Assembly (NCBI GenBank): GCA_903837255.1
Contig: CAILTZ010000193.1
Location: forward strand, 1 to 8,386
Direction: 5' to 3'
Source: an uncultured Pirellula sp.
GTDB taxonomy: Bacteria; Planctomycetota; Planctomycetia; Pirellulales; Pirellulaceae
Length of the DNA stretch: 8,386 bases
Below the pieces are notes generated by a model. It was not told the origin of the DNA. It ran no database searches and was given only the letters and a program-made list of their open reading frames with translations. This document shows positions 1-7,621 of this stretch, in pieces. Position 1 is the first letter of the stretch; each line of letters starts with the position of its first letter. Made by a program: the position numbers and the translations under genes.

Positions 1-544
1 AACCTACCATCGACATCGGTAAGAGTTCGGTATACCAACCCATGCCGATGAGATAAGGCTGACATTTTTGGAGAGCTTGCCCATTGTTTTCATCGACGCC
101 GATCTCGATCCACTTCAAACGATCACCGATCTTGGGATAGAGTTTTGCGCGCATTTGACTGGCAACCCAACCGGCAATCTCCTCGGCGGTCGTATTGACG
201 ATTGGCATAAGCATGCAGTCCTCCTTGGGAAATACCCATCGCTTTTGCCGGAATCGCATAACCACCTCTTGGTCTTGGACCTCGACATGGATCATCGGAT
301 GATTCATGGCCACGAGCATGTGGTGATCGAGTTGTTTGACCAACTCTGCAAGAGAGTCTCGAAACGCGATGAAATCAATCACGTAGCGATTCTCGTCGAG
401 TTCGCCGGCCACCTCGGCCCTGAGGCCGTAGTTGTGACCGTGCACGCACTCGCAGATATCGCCCGCAAAGGTAATAAAATGCGCCGAAGAGAAAACGAGT
501 TGCTCCTTTTGTAGTAGGACGCGAAACTCTTTTTTTTCCTTCAT
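1..544 (-). CDS. queD: 6-pyruvoyl-tetrahydropterin synthase / 6-carboxytetrahydropterin synthase family protein (QueD-like), 3' end missing
   Basis: Tunnel-fold enzyme of the PTPS/QueD family (COG0720). It converts 7,8-dihydroneopterin triphosphate to a pterin product; QueD makes 6-carboxytetrahydropterin, the second step towards queuosine, in the cytosol. The visible 181 residues show FSSAHF (zinc ligand H22), C31-E32-C33-V34-H35-G36-H37-N38-Y39 (catalytic Cys region plus zinc ligands H35 and H37), LDHH at 72-75 (catalytic Asp/His), NTTAEEIAGW at 117-126, and IEIGVDEN near 146-153 carrying the distal Glu. A stretch of about 30 residues (84-116) between LDHH and NTTAEE is longer than in compact QueD proteins. 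The start is the ATG at 544; the ATG at 552 hits a stop at once. A weak purine-rich AAAAGAG lies just upstream. The frame is open to the left edge, so the C-terminus is cut off. The gene sits 63 bp behind the cytochrome gene on the same strand and may be co-transcribed. The family is certain; QueD versus PTPS-III or a dual-function type is open, so the symbol is tentative. Confidence 0.92.
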   Translation of the reverse strand, partial: MKEKKEFRVLLQKEQLVFSSAHFITFAGDICECVHGHNYGLRAEVAGELDENRYVIDFIAFRDSLAELVKQLDHHMLVAMNHPMIHVEVQDQEVVMRFRQKRWVFPKEDCMLMPIVNTTAEEIAGWVASQMRAKLYPKIGDRLKWIEIGVDENNGQALQKCQPYLIGMGWYTELLPMSMVG

Positions 545-607
545 CGATTCATCTCTTTTCTAGTTGATCGGCTTATCCATAACTGCAATAACCTCGGACC
601 AGTCCAT

Positions 608-3600
608 CTACTTGGACTGAAACATCGGTGCATTGGGGTTGCCTCGCGAGAGCAGATAAGCGATCAGATCGAGGGCTTCGTCCTCGTTGAGCTTATCCAT
701 CAGTTCGGCTGGCATCAGCGAAATCGCAGATGTCTTCTCTTGTTCGACGTCCTTGCGGTCGACCGTCACGGTCTTGGTCGCATCCTCAGGATCGACCACA
801 ATCGTGACCTTGCCCCCAACATCATTGACGATCCGCCCGGTGTGGAGCGTCCCGTCTTCCATCTGCAGAACCATCGTTTTGTACTGATCAGAGATGACCT
901 GACTGGGTCGCACAATCGCATCGATCAAGTCCGTGACGGCGAAGCGTCCTGCGGCTTGGGTCAGGTCCGGGCCGGTCGCTCCACCCTCCCCACCGAAACG
1001 ATGGCAGATCACGCATCGCGCTGCGGCATACATGTTCTTACCGTTTTCAAAGTTTCGGCCTTTCATTCTCTCTGACGTCAGCTTGCCAAGCGACTCGGTC
1101 GTATAAGTCTTTCCAGGTCCCTTGGGCTCTGGAAGCTTCTTCGGCAATGCCGCCGGCTTGCGAACCCCCAACGCTTCAAGAACGAATCGCTCCTGATCGC
1201 TAGAGAATGCATAAGCGTCGTTGGCAGCGTTGATGAGGAACTTCTCATAGCTGTTTCCACCCTTCCACTGCTGTGCCTTCTCAAACCACTGGAAGAACTC
1301 CTTGCGCTGTTCAACAGTCCACCCCTCCTTGAGATTTCGCATCGAAAAAGCTATGTGGAACTGTTGCAAGTCGGGTTGGTTTTCAAGCATGGCCACGATC
1401 GGTCCAGCATAACCTTTGTTCCGCTCCAAAATATCTGTGTAGTCCGCCTCGGTCATCTTTCGCTCCTTGGACAGTAGCGACAGGGCCTTCTTGGCCAAAA
1501 CAGGCGATTGCAGGTGAGTCAGGAGAATGACCAACTCACGGTCCATCAAATCATCCCCGGAAGGGAACAATGGTTCGATCACTCCGAGCAACGAATCGCG
1601 GAGCGACTCGTCGACCTGCCCCAAACGGATCATGACCAGTTGGGCTGCACGAATAAGATCGAGCCGTTGGGACATCGAGAGAGACGCAAGCTGTAGCGTT
1701 CCTAGACGCATCAGCAATGGCTCTTTGAGTTCCGGCTCTGCGATGCGTGCCAAACCGATCACACCCGTGATGATCGTATTCGCATCGGTGCTCTTCAAAA
1801 TAAGCGGTGCCCACTTGGACGCACTGACACGCTCGAGCGCTACGCGAGCCGCATAGCGAATATAGCGATCGTTGCTGCCCAACTGCGAAACGAGCCTGGC
1901 GATGGTCGCATCGTCCTTCTCTTGTTCGTTGTGCAGAACCTCGATCGCTCGCCGCTGTGCATGGGCTTCGCTCAAGGCAATCTTCGGAGTCGGCGAGGTC
2001 GATTCGCTGCCTACGTAACGAACTCGGTACAGCTCCGATTGAGTACCGCGGCCACCGACCGTGAAGTACAAGTGCCCATCCTTGCCAACCGTGACATCCG
2101 TCAGTGGCAACGGGGTGCGAGACAAAAACTCTTCCTTGGTGGCCTTGTACGACGCACCATTGGGCTCCATGTGAATCGCGTACATGGTTCCAAAGGTCCA
2201 GTCGCAAATGTACAGAGCCTTTTGGTACTTGGCCGGGAACTTGGTCCCCGTTCCGAACTCCACTCCAACCGGGGATCCCGGCCCAATATTCACCAGAGCA
2301 GGCAAACTGTCAGCATAGTACTCGGGCCACTTGCCCGTTCCACTCCGCCATCCGAACTCGCTGCCGCTCGTGGCATGAACGACCCGAGTTGGACGGTACC
2401 AAGGCGTCCCGATGTCCCACTCCATGTCCGCGTCATAGACGAACATCTCTCCTGCTGAATCAAAATCGAAATCGTATTGATTGCGATATCCCACCGTGAA
2501 CATCTCCCATTCCTTGCCCTCCGGATCGGTCTTGGCAATCCAACCCCCTGGTGCCAAGATTCCCGCCGCGTGACCGTTGGCATCCCATTGCCTTGGCAAC
2601 AGCAAATCCTCGTCCCAATTAGGAACAATTCGGCTGGTATAGCCCTCGGGCAACGTCGCTTTGAGTTGCTCGCTTCGCGAACCTCCCATCGTCTGCGGCG
2701 GAGCGTTGGTTTTGCGATCCATAGGAGGAAGTGTGTGATTACCGCAGCATACATAAATCGATTTGCCGTCCGGAGACAACCGCAGCGCGTGCGGGCCATG
2801 CTCTCCTCCTCCGCGAAACTCCTTGATCTTCTTGATCTCATCGTACTGATCGTCGCCGTTGGTGTCCTTCAACCGATACAACCCACTGCCGATCCCACCG
2901 TTGACGCAAACATAAAGACTATCAAACGCATAAAGCAATCCTTGAGCCGACGAAATGTTCAGCGGGATTCGCTCGACCTTGGTCTCTTCCTGGGTTCCAG
3001 GCTTGGCAGGCGTCACCCGAAACAGACCCTTGTCCCCTTGATCGCTGACGATCAACCGACCCTTGGGATCGCTGGTGATGCATACCCATGAACCGAGCTC
3101 ATCTTTAGGAACTCGAAACAATTGATCGATCACAAACCCCGACGGAATCGCAAATTCGCTCGACGATCCACCAGAGCCGCCATCGAGGACATTCCCCCAA
3201 GGCCCATCGCCGTACTTGGCGATCAACTTCGCAGGCTTTGTCTCTGTAGGCTTGTCCTTCGGAGCAGCCGCCCATGTCCCATCGCTCAAGAGCGTTTGTA
3301 CCTTGCCATTGGCATCGATCCAAGCCAACTTCGCGACCAATGCGGCAATCCCGCCGGTGTTCCAAACCTCGATCACCAATTCATTCTTTCCGACGGAAAG
3401 TGCATTGCTGACGTCAACGCGCAGTCCCTCTTCCCAGGATTCACTCTGACCCACTTGCTTGCCGTTGAGCGTGATCGACATACCATTGTCCGCCGATGCG
3501 ACCAACCAAGCCTGTGTCTTCCCCGAGACCTCAAAGCTTTTGCGGATCACATAGCGAGTGTCTGGATTGTCCCCCCAAATCCACTGCGGACGCCCACCCT

Positions 3601-3817
3601 CCTTGAGGGCTTTGTCTCGGAGCGAACCGCCCGCCGAATCGACGGCTACCTCAGGTGCTCCCTGGATGGGTGCCGGCACGGAAGCCTGGCTGTATACTTT
3701 ATTGGCTTTCCCCGCCAACTCCTGGGCTAACGAGGATTCAAAGGCCAGGACAGGCAAGCAAACGGCGATACCTGCCAACGATCGGTAAAAAAGATCGGAA
3801 CGAAAAAGACGACGCAT
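608..3817 (-). CDS. Secreted PVC-type haem-binding multidomain protein (jelly-roll, beta-propeller dehydrogenase-like, HEAT-like, cytochrome c domain)
   Basis: A 1069-residue exported protein, probably a periplasmic or surface oxidoreductase passing electrons to a haem c; the substrate is unknown. Domains in order: signal peptide 1-31 (RR near the start, hydrophobic core, SLA|QE cleavage); jelly-roll/galactose-binding-like domain about 76-166 (PQWIW opening, ADNGMSITLNG); Gly/Ser linker about 212-220; six-bladed-type beta-propeller about 222-602 resembling glucose/sorbosone dehydrogenases and the Pirellula-type membrane-bound dehydrogenase family (EHGPHALRLSPDG, YDADMEWDIGTP, ICDWTFGTMYAIH); HEAT-like helical repeats about 615-800; Pro/Lys-rich linker about 886-905; C-terminal cytochrome c domain about 920-1065 with CVICH at 935-939 and a likely distal Met at 1035 in SLMP. 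I prefer the ATG at 3817 because it puts MRRLF at the head of the signal peptide. A TTG at 3829 would add four residues; neither has a good Shine-Dalgarno. Such fusions are abundant in planctomycetes and their function is mostly inferred. The gene is divergent from nagB. Confidence 0.92.
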   Translation of the reverse strand: MRRLFRSDLFYRSLAGIAVCLPVLAFESSLAQELAGKANKVYSQASVPAPIQGAPEVAVDSAGGSLRDKALKEGGRPQWIWGDNPDTRYVIRKSFEVSGKTQAWLVASADNGMSITLNGKQVGQSESWEEGLRVDVSNALSVGKNELVIEVWNTGGIAALVAKLAWIDANGKVQTLLSDGTWAAAPKDKPTETKPAKLIAKYGDGPWGNVLDGGSGGSSSEFAIPSGFVIDQLFRVPKDELGSWVCITSDPKGRLIVSDQGDKGLFRVTPAKPGTQEETKVERIPLNISSAQGLLYAFDSLYVCVNGGIGSGLYRLKDTNGDDQYDEIKKIKEFRGGGEHGPHALRLSPDGKSIYVCCGNHTLPPMDRKTNAPPQTMGGSRSEQLKATLPEGYTSRIVPNWDEDLLLPRQWDANGHAAGILAPGGWIAKTDPEGKEWEMFTVGYRNQYDFDFDSAGEMFVYDADMEWDIGTPWYRPTRVVHATSGSEFGWRSGTGKWPEYYADSLPALVNIGPGSPVGVEFGTGTKFPAKYQKALYICDWTFGTMYAIHMEPNGASYKATKEEFLSRTPLPLTDVTVGKDGHLYFTVGGRGTQSELYRVRYVGSESTSPTPKIALSEAHAQRRAIEVLHNEQEKDDATIARLVSQLGSNDRYIRYAARVALERVSASKWAPLILKSTDANTIITGVIGLARIAEPELKEPLLMRLGTLQLASLSMSQRLDLIRAAQLVMIRLGQVDESLRDSLLGVIEPLFPSGDDLMDRELVILLTHLQSPVLAKKALSLLSKERKMTEADYTDILERNKGYAGPIVAMLENQPDLQQFHIAFSMRNLKEGWTVEQRKEFFQWFEKAQQWKGGNSYEKFLINAANDAYAFSSDQERFVLEALGVRKPAALPKKLPEPKGPGKTYTTESLGKLTSERMKGRNFENGKNMYAAARCVICHRFGGEGGATGPDLTQAAGRFAVTDLIDAIVRPSQVISDQYKTMVLQMEDGTLHTGRIVNDVGGKVTIVVDPEDATKTVTVDRKDVEQEKTSAISLMPAELMDKLNEDEALDLIAYLLSRGNPNAPMFQSK

Positions 3818-4058
3818 AAACACACCCAAGCAGTCGAAGTGTTAAAAGGGGGGATGTCTCCAGGACAGGGAGATCACAAACGGTAAATGTAGTCTAACGC
3901 AAAATACCCTTTCACTGGTAGGCGTCGGGGCGAAGAAGCCGTTTGCAAGCGAAAAGAATCCCGGCAATCTGTTTCCCAATGGACTTTTGTTTTATAGTAC
4001 TAACCGTCATCCTTAACAGTCCTGGTCCGACCCATCTTTGAACCGATCCGAGCCTCCC
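3818..4058. promoter_or_regulatory. Divergent intergenic region with presumed promoters for the cytochrome gene (-) and the nagB operon (+)
   Basis: This 241-bp gap separates two divergently read transcription units, so promoters in both directions are expected. On the plus strand a TATAGT hexamer (3993-3998) in an AT-rich patch could be a -10 element about 60 bp before the nagB start, but I see no convincing -35 at 16-18 bp spacing. It overlaps a perfect 8-bp palindrome, TAGTACTA (3995-4002). Near the minus-strand gene there is a short inverted repeat, TCTCC-7 nt-GGAGA (around 3855-3873), containing TGTC/GACA half sites. None of these alone is strong. No terminator or riboswitch-like fold was recognised. 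The presence of a regulatory region is well supported by layout; the individual elements are guesses. Confidence 0.4.
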
Positions 4059-4856
4059 GTGCGAATCGTTGTCTGCGAATCCCCCGAACAAGTTGCCGAA
4101 GTCGCAGCTGATGAATCGATCGAATATCTGGGGCTTGCTTGTGCATCAACCGCCAAGAATCCCGAGTCAACCGTGCTCGGTCTAGCCACCGGTAGCACCC
4201 CGCTGGGGCTTTACCAAAAATGGATCGAGCGATTTCGTTCGGGCGAAATCTCCTTTCGAAACGTGGTGTCCTTTAATCTGGACGAGTACTGCGGTGTGCC
4301 TCCCGAAGACCCACAAAGCTACCACTACTTTATGCAAGGGAACCTTTTTAAGCACATCGATATCCTGCCACAGAACACGCATATCCCTCACACAAACAGC
4401 GATGACCTACCGGCCAGCGCGGAAGCTTATGAAATCGCCATCGCCCAAGCCGGCGGGATCGATCTGCAAATCCTCGGGATCGGCTCCGAAGGCCATATCG
4501 GATTCAACGAGCTGGGCTCTTCTTTCTCCTCAGCAACTCGCGTCAAAACACTGACCTCGAAAACCAGACAGGACAACGCTAGGTTCTTCGCATCCCTAGA
4601 ACAAGTCCCCAAAATGGCTATCACGATGGGCCTGGGCACCATCATGAACGCCCGCGCAGTCCTGCTTCTGGCAACCGGGCTTCACAAGGCCCAGACGATA
4701 CGCGATACGGTCGAAGGACCGGTCACAGCCATGGTCCCTGCATCGATCTTGCAGTTCCATCCAAATGCAACCCTGATCCTCGATGCTGCCGCCGCCAGCA
4801 AGCTTGCTCACCTAGACTACTATTTGGAATGCGAAAGAAACCAGCAATCGCTATGA
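4059..4856 (+). CDS. nagB: Glucosamine-6-phosphate deaminase
   Basis: Cytosolic aldose-ketose isomerase/deaminase that converts glucosamine-6-P to fructose-6-P and ammonia, the last step of GlcNAc/GlcN catabolism before glycolysis. Motifs (numbering from the GTG start, 265 aa): phosphate-binding GLATGSTP at 41-48; FNLDEY at 72-77 with D75 matching E. coli catalytic D72; GIGSEGHIGFNE at 140-151 with H146 and E151 matching H143 and E148. E144 stands where E. coli has D141. S154, S155, R161 and K163 match the E. coli allosteric GlcNAc6P site (S151, S152, R158, K160). I chose the GTG at 4059 because VRIVVCESPEQVA lines up with the E. coli N-terminus (MRLIPLTTAEQVG) and gives the usual length of about 266. 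The frame is also open from a TTG at 4038, which would add seven residues. Neither has a clear Shine-Dalgarno. It is the first gene of the operon, and its stop overlaps the next start as ATGA. The NagB assignment is firm. 6-phosphogluconolactonase is a related family but lacks the FNLDEY/GHIGFNE pattern. Confidence 0.95.
   Translation: MRIVVCESPEQVAEVAADESIEYLGLACASTAKNPESTVLGLATGSTPLGLYQKWIERFRSGEISFRNVVSFNLDEYCGVPPEDPQSYHYFMQGNLFKHIDILPQNTHIPHTNSDDLPASAEAYEIAIAQAGGIDLQILGIGSEGHIGFNELGSSFSSATRVKTLTSKTRQDNARFFASLEQVPKMAITMGLGTIMNARAVLLLATGLHKAQTIRDTVEGPVTAMVPASILQFHPNATLILDAAAASKLAHLDYYLECERNQQSL
4853..4856 (+). other. ATGA stop/start overlap between nagB and the glycoside hydrolase gene
   Basis: The TGA of nagB (4854-4856) shares bases with the ATG (4853-4855) of the next gene. 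No good Shine-Dalgarno precedes this ATG; only a GAAAGAAA stretch lies about 15-20 bases upstream. Translation of the downstream gene is therefore probably coupled by re-initiation. This overlap is the main reason to prefer 4853 over the in-frame ATG at 4829. Confidence 0.75.
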
Positions 4857-7621
4857 GTTCTAACAACTATCACAACTCCACCGCAGAACACGCACGACTC
4901 AAGCAAGCTAGCCACCGTGACGCCAATTGGCAACGCTGGGGCACCTATCTCTCCGAACGCCAATGGGGCACCGTTCGCGAAGACTACTCGGATAATCAAG
5001 AAGCCTGGTTCTTTCTCCCCCATGATCATGCCCGTTCACGAGCCTATCGATGGGGTGAAGATGGACTCATGGGGATCTGCGATCGCCAAGGTCGACTCTG
5101 TTTCTCGTTCGCCTTCTGGAACACTCGAGATCCGATCCTCAAAGAGCGTCTCTACGGCTTATCAGGCCCCGAGGGAAACCACGGTGAGGATGTCAAAGAG
5201 ACTTATTTTTATGTCGATGCCACTCCAACCTGCTCGTATGCCAAAGCGATCTACAAGTATCCTCATTCGCGGTTCCCCTACGAGAAGCTAACCGAAATCA
5301 ATCGCAGTCGCTCTCGCTTCGATCCAGAGTTCGAACTGGCCGATGCAGGAGCCTTCGATGAAAACGATTACTTCGACTGCGAAGTCGAATATGCCAAGCA
5401 ATCCGCCGACGACATTCTGATCAAGCTGACGGTCCACAACCGCGGCTCAAGGCCAGCTGTCCTCCACCTGCTACCGCAACTGTGGTTCCATAACTCATGG
5501 GTCTGGGGTTGTACCCACGACGGCTGCGCCGCAAAACCTCGCATGCGTTTGATCTACCCCGAGAATGAACCAGCAGGGGTCGTTCTGTGCGACCATGAAA
5601 CCCTCGGCCACCTCGAATTCCGAGTCCAATCCGAACTGGATCACGAACAACCCGAATGGCTCTTCACCGAAAATGACACCAACACCACCCGGCATCCAGG
5701 TGCCGTCTCCGGTGGTACCTACTTCAAAGACGCATTTCACGAACACATTGTCCAAGGGGACAAAAGCAAAGTCAACCCACGGCCTTTCGGCACCAAATGC
5801 GGTGCTCATTTCATGGTGATCATCCACCCAAATCGCCCGACCGTTCTGCGATGCCGACTGACTGGAACCGACGAAAACCAACGACTCCTCTCAGTGCCCG
5901 TCGTCGGTGGCAAAGCTCCCGAAAATTACTCCCCTCTGGCAATCATCGACGGGTCCTTTGACGAAATCGTTGCCACTCGCAAGAAAGAAGCCGACGAATA
6001 CTACGAAGCCTGCATCCCACACGAACTCAACGACGACGAAAAGCTCGTTACGCGTCAAGCTTACGCGGGGCTGCTCTGGACGAAACAATTCTACTACTAC
6101 GTCGTCGACGCTTGGATGCAAGGCGACCCCGAAGGTCGACAGCTACCCTCGTCGCGCTTCCAAGGTCGAAACGCGGACTGGAAACACCTATTCAACCGCG
6201 ACGTGATCAGCATGCCGGACAAATGGGAGTACCCCTGGTACGCCGCTTGGGACCTCGCATTCCACATGATCCCGATGTCGCGGATCGACCCAGAGTTTGC
6301 CAAGAGTCAACTGCTGCTGTTCCTGCGCGAATGGTACATGCACCCCAACGGCCAAATCCCCGCCTACGAATGGGCCCTGAGCGATGTCAACCCGCCCGTG
6401 CACGCTTGGGCCTGCTGGCAAGTCTACCAGCAATCAGGCGACCGCGAGTTCCTCGCCAGAACCTTTCAGAAACTCCTGCTGAACTTCACCTGGTGGGTCA
6501 ACCGCAAAGACACCCGCGGACAGCACGTCTTCAGCGGCGGATTCCTGGGGCTAGATAATATCGGAGTCTTTGACCGCAGCGCTCCTCTACCTGGTGGAGG
6601 GATCCTCGACCAAGCCGACGCGACGGCCTGGATGGCGTTCTACTGCGGTTGCATGCTCCAGATGGCGCTCGAACTTGCCGACGACTCCCAAGCTTACTCG
6701 GATATGGCTAGCAAGTTCTTCGAACACTATGTGGCAATCTCAGAAGCCATGAACTCTCTGCACGGCACCGGCCTGTGGGAAGATAACGATGGATTCTATT
6801 ACGACCACTTGTACCGCGACGGCAAAAGCATCCCGCTCAAAGTCCGCTCGCTCGTCGGGCTCATCCCCCTGTGTTCAAACGTCATTCTCTATGACTCAGT
6901 GATCGAAAAACTTCCCGGTTTCAAGAATCGTATGAACTGGTTCTTGAACAACAAACCGCAGTTGGCCAAGTACATGACCTACCTGGAACAAAAGTCCAGC
7001 AAAGGGGACGTCGGGGGCATGCGATTGCTGGCAATCCCATCCACCGAGCGACTTAGAAGCCTGCTAACCTACATGCTCGATGAAGATGAATTCCTCTCCC
7101 CTTACGGGATCCGCTCCCTGTCAGCTGTTCACAAAGAAAATCCCTTTGTGTTCGAACATGACAGTGGCACCAGTTCAGTTGGCTATGTGCCTGGCGAAAG
7201 CAATACAGGTATGTTCGGCGGAAACAGCAATTGGCGAGGACCCGTTTGGTTTCCTCTCAATTATCTGATCGTCGCTTCGCTGAGATCCTATTATGAATAC
7301 TACGGCGATAGCTTCACCATGGAGTGCCCGACCGGGTCAGGACAACACCGAAACCTTATGCAAATCGCTGACGAAATTGAACGGCGTTTGGTGAAACTAT
7401 TTGTCAAGGACTCCGAGGGTCGTCGTCCATGCCACGGCCAGGATCCTCGCTATTGGAAGGACTCCAATTGGCAGGACCTCGTCCTGTTCTACGAATATTT
7501 CAACGGCGACAATGGACAGGGATTAGGTGCCAACCACCAAACCGGTTGGACCGCTCTGGTCTCGACAATCCTCGAGCACCAAGCCGCTAGCCGTGCCTCA
7601 AACCATCTCGACAACCAATGA
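4853..7621 (+). CDS. GH63 / MGH1-like (alpha/alpha)6-barrel glycoside hydrolase (glucosidase-like)
   Basis: A 922-residue glycoside hydrolase related to the GH63 processing-glucosidase and mannosylglycerate-hydrolase (MGH1-like) groups. These inverting enzymes cleave alpha-glucosidic or alpha-mannosidic bonds; the exact substrate cannot be read from sequence. The N-terminal part to about 380 is a family-specific beta-rich region with conserved SERQWGTVREDYS, HDHARSRAYRWGEDG and GNHGEDVKE. The rest is the (alpha/alpha)6 barrel. YPWYAAWDLAFHM (around 460-472) carries D467, the likely general acid. FYEYFNGDNGQGLG and QTGWTALV (around 879-903) carry E881, the likely general base. These catalytic roles are inferred by analogy with GH63. 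There is no signal peptide or membrane segment, so it should be cytosolic. An in-frame ATG at 4829 would add eight residues, but the ATG at 4853 fits the ATGA overlap and the family N-terminus (AEHARLKQ). It is the middle gene of the nagB operon and overlaps the sulfatase start by 4 bp. The family call is strong; the activity is unproven. Confidence 0.9.
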   Translation: MSSNNYHNSTAEHARLKQASHRDANWQRWGTYLSERQWGTVREDYSDNQEAWFFLPHDHARSRAYRWGEDGLMGICDRQGRLCFSFAFWNTRDPILKERLYGLSGPEGNHGEDVKETYFYVDATPTCSYAKAIYKYPHSRFPYEKLTEINRSRSRFDPEFELADAGAFDENDYFDCEVEYAKQSADDILIKLTVHNRGSRPAVLHLLPQLWFHNSWVWGCTHDGCAAKPRMRLIYPENEPAGVVLCDHETLGHLEFRVQSELDHEQPEWLFTENDTNTTRHPGAVSGGTYFKDAFHEHIVQGDKSKVNPRPFGTKCGAHFMVIIHPNRPTVLRCRLTGTDENQRLLSVPVVGGKAPENYSPLAIIDGSFDEIVATRKKEADEYYEACIPHELNDDEKLVTRQAYAGLLWTKQFYYYVVDAWMQGDPEGRQLPSSRFQGRNADWKHLFNRDVISMPDKWEYPWYAAWDLAFHMIPMSRIDPEFAKSQLLLFLREWYMHPNGQIPAYEWALSDVNPPVHAWACWQVYQQSGDREFLARTFQKLLLNFTWWVNRKDTRGQHVFSGGFLGLDNIGVFDRSAPLPGGGILDQADATAWMAFYCGCMLQMALELADDSQAYSDMASKFFEHYVAISEAMNSLHGTGLWEDNDGFYYDHLYRDGKSIPLKVRSLVGLIPLCSNVILYDSVIEKLPGFKNRMNWFLNNKPQLAKYMTYLEQKSSKGDVGGMRLLAIPSTERLRSLLTYMLDEDEFLSPYGIRSLSAVHKENPFVFEHDSGTSSVGYVPGESNTGMFGGNSNWRGPVWFPLNYLIVASLRSYYEYYGDSFTMECPTGSGQHRNLMQIADEIERRLVKLFVKDSEGRRPCHGQDPRYWKDSNWQDLVLFYEYFNGDNGQGLGANHQTGWTALVSTILEHQAASRASNHLDNQ
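7618..7621 (+). other. ATGA stop/start overlap between the glycoside hydrolase and sulfatase genes
   Basis: The glycosidase TGA (7619-7621) overlaps the sulfatase ATG (7618-7620). No Shine-Dalgarno is visible in the 20 bases upstream, so re-initiation after the glycosidase is the likely way this gene is translated. It is the same arrangement as at the nagB junction. Confidence 0.75.

Noticed and set aside
68..514. Plus-strand open frame of 148 codons near the left edge
   Set aside because: It lies antisense to the pterin synthase gene, whose minus-strand product has all the family motifs; the plus-strand product resembles nothing recognisable.
545..607. Possible transcription terminator between the cytochrome and pterin synthase genes
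   Set aside because: No GC-rich stem followed by a T run is visible in the gap; the T run near 531-538 lies inside the pterin synthase coding region as Lys codons.
1551..2207. Minus-strand open frame of 218 codons inside the cytochrome gene, in another frame
   Set aside because: The overlapping frame encodes a continuous propeller/HEAT protein. The alternative is Arg/Ser/Cys-rich with no domain, typical of a shadow frame in GC-rich coding DNA.
1922..3730. Series of long plus-strand frames (1922-2458, 2477-3091, 3122-3730) opposite the cytochrome gene
   Set aside because: All are antisense to a well-supported gene, with Arg/His/Pro-rich low-meaning products and no credible start signals.
3941..3958. 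TTTGCAAGCG resembling half of a LacI-family operator
   Set aside because: Only one half is present; the mirror half is missing, so it is probably chance.
6112..6558. Plus-strand frame of 148 codons inside the glycoside hydrolase
   Set aside because: It is an out-of-frame shadow of the hydrolase barrel; the product is Arg/Pro/Ala-rich and has no recognisable family.
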